Positions 14,401-26,443 of a DNA stretch of 64,000 nt are shown here, in pieces (the stretch's first letter is position 1; each line of letters opens with the position of its first letter). The DNA lies in assembly GCA_013396995.1 (NCBI GenBank), contig VWZP01002396.1:935544-999543 (forward strand). The letters are read 5' to 3'. The notes under the pieces are model-generated. The model worked only from the letters and a program-made list of their open reading frames with translations. It had not been told where the DNA came from and made no database searches. Source of the stretch: Dicaeum eximium. Its lineage: Eukaryota; Chordata; Aves; Passeriformes; Dicaeidae. Position numbers and translations under genes: made by a program.

Positions 14401-17400
14401 CCCCTTGAATTTTCCCCCTAAGTTTAAAATTTTGATATACTCCTGCCTTCTTGGGACAATTCTCTATTTACTTCTTATTCCCTGGAGATTCACCCACACA
14501 TCTGGCATGGCAGCTCTATGAACTGACACCTGCCAGCTCTCAGCTGAGTGGCTCAGACACTGGGCAGACTCCACACAGGTGAATTGCTTGAGTGGCCACT
14601 CAGCTTCTCAGGCAGGTTCTGCAGTCCACACTGGCCTCCACCTTTGCTGCTTTACTGTGCCAGCAGAAGAAGCTGCAGTGCAGGTGTGCCATCCTTACAC
14701 CTACAGTTGGAAGGGAACTGTGCAGTGGGGGAGTGAACCTACACAGATCCCAGCACCACCAACCACCCCCAGCAGTGTCAATGTAGCAAGAGTTACCCCA
14801 CAGACAAGTGGGGTCAGCCCAATTCATCTCCTCTGCTAATATTTCTGTCATTTCTGGGTCCCACACTCTACTGGTGTGTGACCCCAAAATTACCAGTTTA
14901 CTTTAAACCACAAAAGTGGGAGGTGTATTTGGTTGTTCTTCTGTGACAATGGTGTTTCCAGAGCTGAAGCCTTGTAGACATTGATCCCAAAGTACCATGA
15001 GCCCAAGGTCTTCTGTCAACAGAAGTTTTCTCCTGTTGATGTACAACCAACATTCACTTACAAGCACATTCCAATGTGTTTCCTTCACATAAACTCTTTG
15101 GGATATTGATCAGAACTATTTAGAATAAGTACTAGCATGATTTCTGAAGCAGTTTTCTGGAGTTTACAAACACCACAGTGTTCACTGTTTACACATTCTG
15201 TCTTCTGCTGTCACTGTAACCATGAATGCAAAAGGCCTGGTCCCCAGCAAACAAAGGATACAGACTGGAGAAGTGCCAGGGAAATGAAAAGGTTTTATAT
15301 TCTTTGCAAGAACATTTGAGTCACTTGGCCTACTAAAGTGTTTGAGGTGCATTCACTGTTGATTGCATTTGTTTTCCAGGCTCACTGCCACTACATTGCA
15401 GTGAAAAACTTTGCAGAAACTGTGGAAAAACTCGAGACCAAGGCTGGCATCCAGAAGATTATGAAACATCTCTGTGACCTCTTTGCACTACATGGAATCT
15501 TCTCAAATACAGGAGCCTTTTTGTATGATGGATACACATCTGCAGCTCAAATGGACATGGTCACAGCATCCTACCTGGACCTCCTGGCTGTCATTCGGTG
15601 AGCTGCTTTGGCAGAACACACAGAGCTACAGAGTTTATCCCTGTGCTAGAGATAAAAGGGTGCTGCTGCACCTATGGCAACATCTCCACAGTCAATTCAC
15701 CTCATTCAGTTTTTATTTCCATTGCCTGGCAGTACTAGAAATTGATTGAAACATCTACCCAGAGCTTATTTTCATGGCAAAACAGACCCAAGTGTCCAGC
15801 TCCTCTCCAATTCTAAAGTCCTGTAGCATGAAGTCTTAAATTATAAATGAAGAAGTCATGAACACTTTCTACCATCTGCAGTAGAGTGAAAGCAGGAAAA
15901 TATGTAGTCAGAGCACACTGGCAGGAGGCAGCCACAGCAACCCATCACACACTGCAAAATGTGCTTAAGCCACAGCTAATACAGCCTACTCTGTTGCCAT
16001 GGCTGAGCTGCAACTGGTACCCAAACAATCCTGCCTACAGCTACTTCAGATGCATCTGCTCAACTCCATTTATTATCAACTCTGAATTCTGAGTTAAGGT
16101 TTTCACTTACTGCAATACTCACAGAGGCTTTTTGACAAAGGGTTCAGCTTTCACTACTCAGTGCTGTTTGTTTAGAACATAGTAACTTATGGTGCAGAGG
16201 AGTTGCTACTGTATGTAAAATTCTACCTAAGCCACCTGAAGAGAAACAAGAAGACACTTTAAGCAAGGGCTGAATAGGGCTGAGCCAAACAGCAAGGGTT
16301 TTCAGAACTGATAACAGAATCTGAATGAATTAGGTGATAAGTTGAACATAACATTTTCAAAAGACTAATGTGTTGTCTTTGGAATTCCTTGCAGTTTCTG
16401 TGTTAGTCCATGCCTTGTTAACAGGATTCAAGAATGGAGTATTTACATATTTACAATTAGTAGAAAGGATATAACCACTTCCTGTCTGTAGCAAAAACCC
16501 AGCCTTTCCCAAACCCTCAGACAGCTCTTCCCCAAAAGGAACTGGAAGATAGAAATGCCAACATTTGAGCAAACCACTTTGCATCCTGGTACCTCCGGTG
16601 TGAAGTGCAGCCAGCACTACTTCCTACACCCAGGATGATGGAAGGATGAGGAAAAAAAACCATCTCCTGCTTAGGAGATGCTGCCTGTGCTCTGGCTCTC
16701 CATGCTGTCACACTGGCCCCTGGGCTAGATGGGCCCTTGGATGGGTCAGGGTTGTTTTGCTCTTACAGACATGAATAGAATAGAAGAGCTCAACACCTTG
16801 TGATAATATAAATACTGAAATGTAGATGAAGGTTGATGATCAGCAAAGCAACTTCACATCAATCTAGTAGGAACCTTACTCCATTTTATGAGACACACAT
16901 ACAGCATAAGAAAAATGAAACAAAGACAAAAATCAAAAGAATGAACTGGCAGAGACTACTGAGAAAAAATCTGACATGAGATTGAGTACTGAATTAGGGA
17001 TGGAGCCCAGGTGATTACAAGACCATGCAAACACCCACTCAGCAGTGCAGACAACTCAGGGCATTAGTAGAACATCACAAAATCACAAATTTTTAGGGTT
17101 GAAAGGGAGCTCTGGAGATCATCTAGTCCAGTGTCCCTGCCAAGGCAGGGTCACCTAGAGATGTCTCTGAGGAATCAGAACAAACAGGATTTCCTCCGCC
17201 CGCCCACTAAAGACAAGGAGGAAAACTGGCACAAGTTTTCCAGAAGAAACTTGGAAACTGATTTCCAAATTTATCTTTATTTTCCCATCTTGCCAAGCAG
17301 TACCCTCTCAGTAACAGGAATGTCACTCGTGTGCTCTGTAGGAAGGACGCTGTGCCCCTGGTGGACGCTTTTGACTTCACGGACAAGAGCCTGAACTCTG

Positions 17401-18181
17401 CGCTCGGCAGCCACGACGGGCAGGTTTACCAGCGGCTCTACGAGTGGGCTCAGAAGTCACCCACCAACCAGGTAGGAGGCATCACAGCTGGGCAACTTCC
17501 ACAGCAGCCAGGCCAGAAACTGCTTTTCTTCTAACAAAAGCAATACAGATAAGAGACAAGAGCTTTTAATTCCTCTTTGTATCACTTTTACTAGTGCAAA
17601 ACTTGGGGTTTTAAATATGTTTAACCAAAAAGAGTGTGTTAATTTAAACAAGGCAATTTGATCCTTCATGGTCTTTAGCACTTTGCTTTCTCAATTCCTC
17701 CATATTGTGGAGTAATGTAAAATTTTGTGTAATGTAAATATGTATTGCTGTGTTTGAAAACTCATTTGACCTTGAGATTTTTACTGGGGTATTCGGTACC
17801 CCTTTGAAATTCCACAGCTGGACACAAAATTTGCCTTCAGCAAACATTCAAATCCAAGCATATTTTCTGAGGTTAAATAGTGTGCTGTCCCCTTCAGGAT
17901 GAGTGTGGTGTGCTGGTTATGAAGGACAGCACATATTATAGAGAAAAAGATCTTGCACATAGTTGAAGTAGCTGCTGGTTTGTTTTGGGTTTTTTTGTTG
18001 GTTTTTTTTTTCAAGTAGTACAGCTTTATGTATTTCAGAGATTGTTCTTAAGAAAAAAATTATAGCCTTTCCCTTCTTAATTGCCATTAATTCCCTTCCA
18101 CATTCTCTTTCTGAACAGATGAGCCCAGCCTACGAGAGGTATTTGAAGCCACTTCTGCACAACACACTGTCGAAATTATGA
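2402..18181 (+). CDS. ACOX2: Peroxisomal acyl-CoA oxidase 2 (branched-chain / bile-acid intermediate oxidase), 14 coding exons
   Basis: Flavoenzyme that oxidises CoA esters of 2-methyl-branched fatty acids and C27 bile-acid intermediates in peroxisomes, introducing the 2,3 double bond and making H2O2. Coding exons: 2402-2561, 3713-3875, 6485-6636, 6890-6997, 7720-7839, 8293-8408, 8806-8978, 10070-10232, 10894-11084, 12225-12386, 13340-13445, 15380-15597, 17342-17471, 18119-18181. All introns are GT-AG and phases match throughout, giving 674 residues; human ACOX2 has 681. Family motifs seen: YAQTELGHG (151-159), KWWPGD just before the exon 4/5 junction, ACGGHGYS (411-418) and YEGEN (436-440), where E437 aligns with the ACOX catalytic glutamate. 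The protein ends in SKL, a type 1 peroxisomal signal. ACOX2 is preferred over ACOX1 from the N-terminal pattern SFSVERLTALLDGGA and from RALSGDVA, RRQSKLKPG and WNQ. The ATG was chosen because it follows a good acceptor; the frame stays open upstream to 2249. Confidence 0.96.
4605..4905 (-). repeat. CR1-type LINE, 3' end fragment
   Basis: Read on the plus strand, this shows the usual complement of the CR1 3' end. A terminal repeat-like tcatagactcatag leads into GGTTGGAAAGGACATT, then the conserved phrases around GCATCCACCAGCTCTCTGGG, CAACCTGTGCCAGTG and TTAAAACCATTACCCCTTGCCC. The element is therefore inserted on the minus strand, in ACOX2 intron 2. It is 5'-truncated and diverged, with no coding capacity left. 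CR1 copies of this form are typical of birds and other sauropsids. Confidence 0.9.
5077..5100 (+). repeat. 24-base palindromic repeat, copy 1
   Basis: These bases are identical to 7583-7606. The core is ATCAGG-CCC-CCTGAT, a perfect 6-base inverted repeat around three C. The flanks of the two copies share no obvious similarity. It lies in ACOX2 intron 2. I cannot name a repeat family. Confidence 0.7.
7304..7350 (+). repeat. Two-copy tandem duplication, period 28
   Basis: A 19-base unit beginning TCAGCATAAAGGATTC occurs at 7304-7322 and 7332-7350 with one mismatch. It is in ACOX2 intron 4. Confidence 0.7.
7583..7606 (+). repeat. 24-base palindromic repeat, copy 2
   Basis: Exact second copy of the element at 5077-5100, in the same orientation, in ACOX2 intron 4, about 110 bases before exon 5. 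Confidence 0.7.
9541..9598 (+). repeat. Two-copy tandem duplication, period 37
   Basis: The unit AGCTGAACT-TTCTAATAACC occurs at 9541-9561 and 9578-9598 with one mismatch, in ACOX2 intron 7. Confidence 0.7.
14191..14233 (+). repeat. CT-rich microsatellite-like tract
   Basis: Imperfect CCCT/CTCT run of about 43 bases, all pyrimidine on the plus strand apart from the first base, in ACOX2 intron 11. Confidence 0.85.
17073..17160 (-). repeat. Short CR1-type LINE 3' fragment
   Basis: The plus strand reads atcacaaaatcacaaat, then GGGTTGAAAGGGAGCTCTGG, AGATCATCTAGTCCAGTG and GGCAGGGTCACCTAGAG, the complement of a CR1 3' end. The copy is only about 90 bases long and ends abruptly. It lies in ACOX2 intron 12, about 180 bases before exon 13. 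Confidence 0.85.
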
Positions 18182-19009
18182 AGACCATGTTCCAAGTGAA
18201 GGGCACATATTTCCTCCTGTTCTTTGTGCAGCAGTACATTTATGAAGCATCAGTAATGACTAATCAGAATTAATAATCAGTTGCTAACTTGCAGTTACAA
18301 GTATGAAAGATTCTCAGCCAGCCATTTGCAATTAGACAGATGCCAACAGCGCTAAGTGGTACCTGCTGCTGTGAGACAATCTAGTCAGGAATGGTCCAGG
18401 GCTCACTGTTTTCTATCCTGAAGTGTCTTGACAGCATCAAAACTCTCTCATTTGACTTTCTTATTCTCTTTCAAAATCCACTATGTGATGATTGAGAAAA
18501 AAAAACAAAACCCCACCACCACACTGTGAACCCTTTCTCAGTGTGTTGTAACTATATAGTGCCTTCAAAAAACCCAAACAACCAACTTTACTGAAAAATC
18601 CCTGGTGAAGTCATGATCCTTTGTTTTTAGGAACAAGCTGTTCTCTTTGATCAGAAACTATATTAGAAAGTGCATCTGTTTTGACAATTGAAATAGCTCT
18701 TGATTTGCTCAGTACTGGAATATTCCTGGTTAATGAAGATGCAGACAAATCTGATGCCAGGTCTAATCTGGAGAATTTACCTTCCCATTAACAGAGCTGT
18801 TCATACTGTCTTTCTATAAATTATCTGGAGCTCCAAAAAAAGTGTATTATTTGGAATACTGCTTCTCTAATTATTATACTTCATAATTATGGAAAGGGCA
18901 AGCTGGTCCAGGCCAGTCATTAATTTGCTCATAAATTAAGAGTTGAAAAGAACATCTTGTGATTATAATTCAATGCCAGTTAACACGGGTATTTCTTACC
19001 ACGTGTTGC

Positions 19010-19015
19010 AATAAA
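19010..19015 (+). terminator. ACOX2: Candidate ACOX2 polyadenylation signal AATAAA
   Basis: First canonical AATAAA on the plus strand after the stop codon, about 830 bases downstream. A second one follows at 19073-19078. Which is used cannot be told from sequence. Confidence 0.45.
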
Positions 19016-19808
19016 GAAACAACTTTTCTTGAGCTTCATCAATTCTGCTTCTCTTCCCTCCTTGATAGCAAGAATAAAGCTCTCACTGCTGCCTCTTATT
19101 ACATAAGTGAAAAACCTGCAATGTATGAACAGGAAGAGACAAAATATGACAGAGATACCCCCCAAGACAGCCTTTAGAGCCAGATATGAAAAGCTCCCAC
19201 ATACCTGGGACAAGAACTTAATGGGAGAACAGGATCCACTCCACAAAACAGATACTCCCTTACTCTCAGCTGCAATCAAGTTAGATCATAACCAAAAATT
19301 CTATTAATAACTATGACAAAGGGGCCAGGATAAGTAGAAACGTCTGTATGGAATTGAGTAAAGCCACAGAATTTGAGTGCCTTGACTTGAACATCACCAG
19401 AAAAAGCATTCTGCAGTTAGAATTATATATATGAGGTCACTACATAAAGTGCTGACAAACCAGGCAACTCTACAGCAGCTACAAGTATTTAGGCTCTGTG
19501 TTCCCTCCATCCCTACCCCTTTAGCCAGTACAAATATTTGCCATCTTTCTATCAATCTAAAGCAGTTTTCAGAACACAAGCTTTGTCTATAATGAGGACA
19601 TTTGAATCAACTGATTAACATAAAAAGGAACAAATTACATCATTAATGGAAGAAACCAGGGCCCTACCAAAACACCCAAACTACTCTGCAGCACATAAAA
19701 ACAGGATTTGGGTGTGAGATTTTTTGTTTGGTTGGGTTTGTTTTTTTTAAGTATGAGAGTTCTAAAAGACAAAAAGAAAATACAAAACAGTATTCTGTAT
19801 TTCACATT

Positions 19809-19814
19809 TTTATT
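19809..19814 (-). terminator. KCTD6: Candidate KCTD6 polyadenylation signal AATAAA
   Basis: TTTATT on the plus strand is AATAAA on the minus strand, about 690 bases past the KCTD6 stop, followed on the minus strand by a T/G-rich stretch. A nearer alternative is at 20067-20072. Confidence 0.45.
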
Positions 19815-20505
19815 AGCTTCTTCTGGCAGGCATTACACTTGGGAATAATATTGCACCAGGCATTAAAAATATGAATTCTACCACAGGGACATTTTGCATT
19901 TAGAACCCAATATAAATATTTGTAATCATATTTCCATGGCTACAGATAATATTTGGTTGCTTGATTTATATGCATAGAAAGAAACAGTTGTCATAACTGT
20001 AAGAAACTGTACTTATCAAGTACTTTTCAAGGGTGGGATCTGTTTTCCTAGAATATTACAATACTGTTTATTGATTTAGAAACTAAATTAGTCTACACAA
20101 TAGCAGCTTCTCCCCAACTGCATTTTAAAATCTTTTCTGTTTCTTGCTCCCAGTGTCATAGCATTAGATAGATTAGAAACCATTTAAACAAGAGGTAATT
20201 TTAGCACTTTGAGTCTAGTCAGAGAATTGTGTTAATGACACAAAATACCCCATTGTACTGATTCTTCGGACTCCCTCTTTCAAACAAAAAGGTGTCTTGA
20301 CTGAACAGGCACATGCACGGTTTTTTCTGAACTGGACAAAAGAACAGAGCTGCTAGAGAATGAAACTCCTCCAGTCCTCACTGATAAACAATAAATAGTC
20401 GTATAAAAAAAGCCCATATTGTTGCTTTAGTCAAAATCCAGACTCTCTAGGGTTCACTGTCCAATTAAGTTGCTAATCACTGAAGTGGCTCCTGCGGAGT
20501 CAGAA

Positions 20506-22403
20506 TCAGTCATCTGTTTTCCGTGCCAGTCTGCAGAAAGTCCAGTTATGTTCCACTGTGTTCTCATTGGCACGCTCGCTCATGTGATGGACTCTGGTGT
20601 TCCTGATCGTGAAGCCTTGCTTTGTGATGTACTCCATGAGATGGACTCGGAGAGACACTTCCTGGTGGTAATCACATGGCCCAAAGGTGAAGGACACCTG
20701 GCAGTCCCTGGTGTCCATCATGTGCTTGTTCCACTTGGTGAAGTGGTTTGAAATGCCTTCCAGCAGTGCGTGGACTTTCGTTGTGATGGTGAGCTGCGTG
20801 ATGATCACAGCCACCGGGTTGGAGTACTTGGAAAGCTTCCGGGTGCTGGACAGCTCCACCACCTCCTCAAAGGTATCCACAGGATACAGCGGCTTGGGGT
20901 CATTAAGACACTGAATTAAGGGTTCAATCTGATAGAAGTCTGCTTCCTTCCGGAGCAGGTCAAACTCCTTGAAGTCCAATGGCAAAGTGAGCTCTGAGGT
21001 CCTTAAAAAGTTAAGAACATAACGGAAAAGTGGTCCATCTCTGTCAATAAAGTAATTGCCCTGAGAGTCCCTGGCAGTGGGGAAGTCTCCCCTGAACATG
21101 GCCCCGAGCATTGAGTCAGGATATCTCGTTAGAGTTGTGAGGGAGGTCGTGTACATGTGTCCACCCACATTTAGCGTGACTGGATCAGTCATCTAGAAAG
21201 AGAGAAATTGCAGAGTTTATCAAGCCCCGACAAGTAGATTCGATCACCTTGCTGACAGACACGGCAAATACTGCTGGAAAACTGGGGGGAATCACACTTC
21301 TCCCGCTCAATGCCTCTAAGGGCTGCTCAAACCTGAACAAATCCAAGCCACCTAGCAACAAGGCACAACTGGCAACTAGACAGGATGATACTTAGCATGC
21401 AGAACACACATTTCCAGAATGCTTTAGAAATCTTAACAACTGAGCTACTGTCACAGCAGCAAGTTTAGCATTAGGGCAGCAAGGTTTTTCCTATGCTACA
21501 GATGGGGAAATGAGAACAGAGAAATTTCCTGAAGAACAAGTTAGTCAGAATGAGGCACAGCAATGTTCCTTACTTTCACAATCTGTCTGTCATTCTAGAA
21601 CAAAATCAAAACCANAGCCAAACAAATGTTAAGCCTCTTTTTATCCCTCAAAAGAGGAAGACAGTGCAGGTTTAATCACAGGACCAAGAGCTCACAATCA
21701 AAACAATCCATGCTTTGGCTCAGAGGCTTCATTAAAACAGGCAAGGGAGAAAAAGAACTTTCAGCTTTTAACTCTAAAAAGAAATATTTATTAACAAATT
21801 AGCGTGCTGCATAGAAGTGGGGGGCAGAGCACAAACTAGTCTGCATCAGATTCCAGATAGCACATGAGGAAGCAAGAGAGAAAGGAATATAAATCCCATC
21901 TGGCCACCAACTCTAACAACCAGGACTGTAGCCAGCCAGAGAAAAGAGACATATGTGTGGCAGCAGAATGAGAAGGGGAGAAAAATAAGATGTGCTTGTC
22001 TAGTTTGAGACAAGGTTTACAGGGAAAAATACTTTTCTCAGTAAATAAAATTACAAAAGTCCTTAAAATAATAAGCAGAAAGCACAAACTATTTTTGGTT
22101 TTTATGTCAGGAAAATAGTAACAGTGAGCTCAATGCATCAGTTCAGTCCTGGCTGACTGTCCCTAGCAAATGTGAACCTGGGCACACCCCACAAACTGCA
22201 CAGGAGGTGCAGCACTCCAGGGAAGGTGAGTAAGCTGTTGTAAAGCTGTTTTAACAGGCATAGTTTTCCTTCTCTCATGACTGAAGCTCTGGATCTACAG
22301 AAGGCAGATCTGGAAGGATTCTTGCTGCAAGACCTTGGAAGCCCAGTTGTAGTGCACAGTGCACACTTGCACTCACCATATATCCCCAGTCTCCATTATC
22401 CAT
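20506..22403 (-). CDS. KCTD6: BTB/POZ (T1) domain protein KCTD6, two coding exons
   Basis: KCTD6 is a substrate adaptor for CUL3 ubiquitin ligases. It is reported to target a muscle ankyrin-1 isoform and to belong to the KCASH group, which lowers HDAC1 and Hedgehog output. Coding exons on the minus strand: 22377-22403 (MDNGDWGYM, then donor GTGAGT) and 20506-21192 (acceptor TTTCTAG, then 228 codons plus stop). The total is 237 residues, the same as human. The BTB/T1 fold covers about residues 13-105, beginning TLNVGGHMYTTSLTTLTRYP, with the family-typical DRDGPLFRYVLNFLR. The C-terminal half (VEGISNHFTKW-like region, FGPCDYHQEVSLRVH) is the KCTD6/KCTD21-type tail. The second exon also opens with an in-frame ATG, so a 228-residue form is possible. 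An ambiguous base sits at 21615 in the intron. The gene is tail to tail with ACOX2 and head to head with PDHB. Confidence 0.97.
22377..22403 (-). CDS. KCTD6: KCTD6 first coding exon (9 codons)
   Basis: The minus strand reads ATGGATAATGGAGACTGGGG followed by ATATATG and a consensus GTGAGT donor. It encodes MDNGDWGYM, which I recognise as the conserved KCTD6 N-terminus, and it joins in phase 0 to the main exon 1.2 kb away. Upstream on the minus strand an acceptor-like CAG lies close to the ATG, so a further 5'UTR exon is likely. Confidence 0.93.
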
Positions 22404-24067
22404 CTGTTCACGTGCTTGAACTGTGGTATTCCAAGTTTAACAGAAGGCTGCTGAAAGGATACACAATTCCCCTCCTCTTATCCCCCTGCAGGAAAAAGCA
22501 CACACAAACACAGAACAAAACATGGCAGACCATCAGTCTACAAGAACACCAAGGGGAATGCTTTCCAATCAAAGGTAGGCTCTCTGCCAGAAAAGCATTC
22601 AGCTACAAACTCACATTAGCAGGAGAATCTGCAAACCCAGTTTTCCCTCCTTCTCCCATCACATTATCCCCAGGACTGTCTCTGGAGCACACATAACCAC
22701 TCCACCAGTTGCCTGAACATCCCAGTTTTCTTGAATAACAAGCAATGTGCCTCTGAGAGTAATGCATGTTAACAAGCAACCTTTCACCTGGGAAACTGTG
22801 AGTACTTTGAAAGACAGAAAGTCATTTTCCCAATTAAAAAAGTTTATTTAGCCACCTCTGAGGTCACACACATGATCTGTTAATACTAGTCAACATTCCC
22901 ATGCTCCAGTTTCAAACTGCTCAGAAAAATAAACCAAGCATAAAAGTCAATGAACACTAAGAAGAAAAAACTCTCACTGCAGAGTTAATAATTCAGTAGT
23001 GGAGAACTGCAACTGATAGCAAGAACATTAATCCACAGACAAAGAGTATGAATGGACTTCCCAGACACCTACTCTCAAAAGCAATCTCTGTAGGGACAAG
23101 CCAGAGGACATCTAACATGTTGTCAACACACTCCAACAAAAGCAATTTGAGAAGAGATTCATGCTGTGACTTCCCAGAAGACGCTGAACTGTTGACTTGC
23201 ATAACAAGGGGACTCTCCACACGAGCACAAGGCAAATCCACAGCCAGGCTGTGCAGCTCGGGGAAGGGGGACGTGATGACCTCAGACTCCAGTGTTGATT
23301 TGCCAAAGGTGGCCTGTCAACCATGTCAAGCAATGGAAGGACAGGAAAGCCAGTCATCAGTAAGCCTTTATCCCTACCCAGAGCCTGCCTCTCTGCTAGA
23401 ATTGCTGAAAATTTAGGTCAGCCTGTTTTAAGTAGGGTAGAGCTTCTCAGCTTTGTTTATTTTTACATCTTTAAAGACCACACAGTTCCCAAGACTTCTG
23501 GTCCCATCCTCTTTACTAACAAACTTCAACATACAGCCACCCAGCTGAAGGCAGCACAGAGATTTAGCCAAGCCAGAGCCCCACATTCCAGAATGACTGA
23601 ATGTTCAGAGTTAATTCCCAACCAAGAAAGATAACTTGCCCTTCTCATTCCTAGGAAATGAGGTTGGTTTCATTCACCACAGAACAAGGCAGCACATCCC
23701 ACCTCTCTGTGCCCTGCTGCCCTGCTCAAATCCACAGCCTGGGCAAAACAGCGTCCAGCAGGTCAGGTCTTTGGGACCCAGCAGCACAGGCACAGCCCCA
23801 GCTGCATCTCAGGTGGATTAAAGAATAAAAAAAAACAAAATCAATATATGAAAATGGCGAGGTCAGACATCAGAAGACTAAGGAATACTAAGATACAGAA
23901 CAAGTCATACCAGGATCCTATTTTTACAAATTAGAGACAGAGCATGCCTCAAGAGAGTACATTAAAGCACATCCCCCAACAGCAGATAAACCTGGAATGC
24001 CAGCTCTTTTGCCAACCTCTGTAATTATTTTTTTAACTGCTCACAAATCAAGAAGTGAATTCTTTCA

Positions 24068-24197
24068 GGGTTTTGCTGTTTGTTTTTTGTTTTGGTTTGG
24101 TTTTTGGGGCTTTTTTGGGTTTGGTTTTTTTAGGGTGGTGGGGTTTTTTTTGGTTTTTTTTAAATGGTTGGGTTTTGCTGGTTTTGTTTTTTTTTTG
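24068..24197 (+). repeat. G/T-rich low-complexity tract
   Basis: About 130 bases made almost only of T and G on the plus strand, with runs of T up to ten and several GGG or GGGG runs around 24106-24143. Shorter tracts of the same type occur at 17976-18011, 19720-19748 and 60591-60625. Confidence 0.8.
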
Positions 24198-25663
24198 AAT
24201 TCTCACTCAAGTACAGTTTGTAAACTTTTAGCAATAGACCAGACCTTTTAAATTCCAGCACTTGAAGGTGTTATTCTGGTCAAGTACAAGACGAGGATAA
24301 CGTGCAGATGTATTAAAACCATATGAGATTGGTACAGGTTTCTGATACTCACTTGAAAGTGAAATGATGCAGCCAGCCAGAAACCTCACCAGTAATCATG
24401 ACAGGAGAGAGCTGCAGTCTTAATAAAATTAACACAAATAACACATCCAGAATATTTAAAAGGCAGAGATGTCCATCAGTGTTATTTTAACTGGTGAATA
24501 TGATGTTATTTTGGTCAGCATTTTATAAGTCCAGTACGGATGAATCAAGACTTGATCAGGAAAAGAAAGAGATGACACTGCAAGCCTGTGCAAAGGCATG
24601 ATTTAATCTTTGATCACAGCAGTGCTGTCTAACACCAGAGTGAAAAATTTACAAGAGCAGTTATCTGAAACAAACCTACCCCTCAGCATAGAAGGGACAC
24701 GGAGAAATCTCTGTGACCTTTGTGTAAGGATCCAGAACCACAAGGCACACACAGACCTCCCTGGCAAACCAGTGCTGGAGCGAGATGTGCCACACCAAAG
24801 GATGATACCAGAAGGGCATCCTAAAATGCCTGAGTGTGATCCCAACTATTCACTACTTCCCTCATCAGCCTGGGAGCTCTGAATTTCCAGACAACCTCAC
24901 AAGTAAAAGTAGCTTAATTTGGGTATAACCTGAGGTAAGGACCCACCAACCACATCACAGCAAGGCTGAGGATGGACAGCCCTCAGGACATGTGTCCTTT
25001 CAATGCTTAAAATCCTCCTGAATGGGATACAGGGATCATCAGTGGGGTGGGCAGACACTCCATCCATCCCCCAGCACGGGCAGCCTCAAGCCAGCTCCGT
25101 CCTTGTGTCACACACCAATGGACTGCAGGCAGGGACAGGCTTGCCAACGCAGCTACTCCTGTCCAGGCAGCAAATCACACATGACACACAGTCACATCCC
25201 AAGGCAGCCTACATTTGATAACCACAAAAAGTATCTGAAGTGAAATTCAGTCAGACAAACTGCTGACACAGTTAAGCCAAAGGGGATGTCCCTCTCTGGT
25301 GGGAGCAGAAGTGCACGGATGGTGTCAAAGCACAGTCCTGCTGTCGTGACACTGCTCTGCGTGCAGGGAGAGGACACACAGCAGTGACACGGTCACTGGG
25401 GCTCCTGCCACAGCCCAGCACAGCCAGAACTGGAATGGCACCATGAGAAGCCAGAAAAGCACCCAAGTCATCACTTTATACTCAACACACCATGCATATG
25501 TTATGACTCAGAGGATTACAAGGCTGTTTATCAGCAACACTGCTGCAACAGGTAGTGCCACTAACTCCAGCAGGGCTCCTCTCAGAGCAGAGCTGCAAAC
25601 CAGTTTGCAAGCTGAAATTCAAAGAAAGCATTTAAGAGTCAGATGAACGTCTGCATCTGTGAA

Positions 25664-25727
25664 AACACACACACAGACACACACACACACACACACACAC
25701 ACAGAGACACACACAGACACAGACACT
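25664..25727 (+). repeat. CA microsatellite with GA interruptions
   Basis: An ACAC run of about 60 bases interrupted by several AGAC units; open frames across it encode only Thr-His repeats and are not genes. Confidence 0.95.
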
Positions 25728-26413
25728 CAGGCCAGGCCAGGGGATGCCAGCAGCACTGCCAGGCATTTGCACTGCTGGGACTACAGGCTACCACCACTCC
25801 TGGAGAGACCCCTGCAATGGTGTAACATGCAGTTACTCCAAGGAGGAGCAGGAATACACCAAGCCATTATAAGTCAAGAGGCACAGACCACCTGATTTGC
25901 TCCAAATGTTCTTCATCTAGTTTTTCAAGCAAAAGAATTAAGGGATTTATTTGTGGCAATAGTCTTTCATGGGTAGTTTGGTATCAATATCACAGCACAG
26001 GCTGTTTAACCTCAAGAGTTACCTTTGATTCCTACATCAATAGAGAGATGGAAGGAATTCTACCAGTGGCAACTTAAAAATGAAAAAGAGCAAGGTAAGA
26101 CTTTGACATACACTTGGCATTTCAGCTACTCACCCCCTTTGTGAGCTCCCTGCCTCTCACACTTCGATCTCAAAAGATGAGAAGAAACTCCATCCCCCAG
26201 CACAGCTATGCTGTACAGGGACAACCTCTCTCTTTCCCAGCCAGTCAAGAATATTTGAAAGGCAAGTTCTCACTGTAAATTATTGGTGACTCACCTGAAC
26301 TGACAAACACTAAGCAGCACCAGCGCTGACTGTTCTCCACCAAACTACAGCGAGCTGATGGTCTGCAGAGCAACCCCTGAGTTCCAGCTCTGTGCCACCC
26401 TTACCGGGGGAGT

Positions 26414-26443
26414 GAGGAGGAGGAGGAGGAGGAGGAGGAGGAG
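26414..26443 (+). repeat. (GAG)10 trinucleotide repeat
   Basis: Ten uninterrupted GAG units in non-coding DNA between KCTD6 and the CpG island. Confidence 0.95.

Larger units (their letters stand above)
18182..20505. other. Interval between the tail-to-tail genes ACOX2 and KCTD6 (3'UTRs)
   Basis: The interval starts just after the ACOX2 stop and ends just before the KCTD6 stop, so both 3'UTRs must lie in it, converging. It is AT-rich with no coding exon or recognised repeat, apart from a short G/T-rich tract at 19720-19748. Confidence 0.7.

Noticed and set aside
23271..23360. Possible C/D snoRNA (GTGATGA C box-like)
   Set aside because: No CTGA D box at a suitable distance and no terminal stem.
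25774..25788. 15-base match to the Alu/7SL phrase GCTGGGACTACAGGC
   Set aside because: The flanking bases do not follow 7SL RNA or Alu, and Alu is absent from birds; most likely coincidence. An alignment of 25700-25850 to 7SL RNA would settle it.
25643..25895. Thr/His-repeat open frames
   Set aside because: Translations of the CA microsatellite, not genes.
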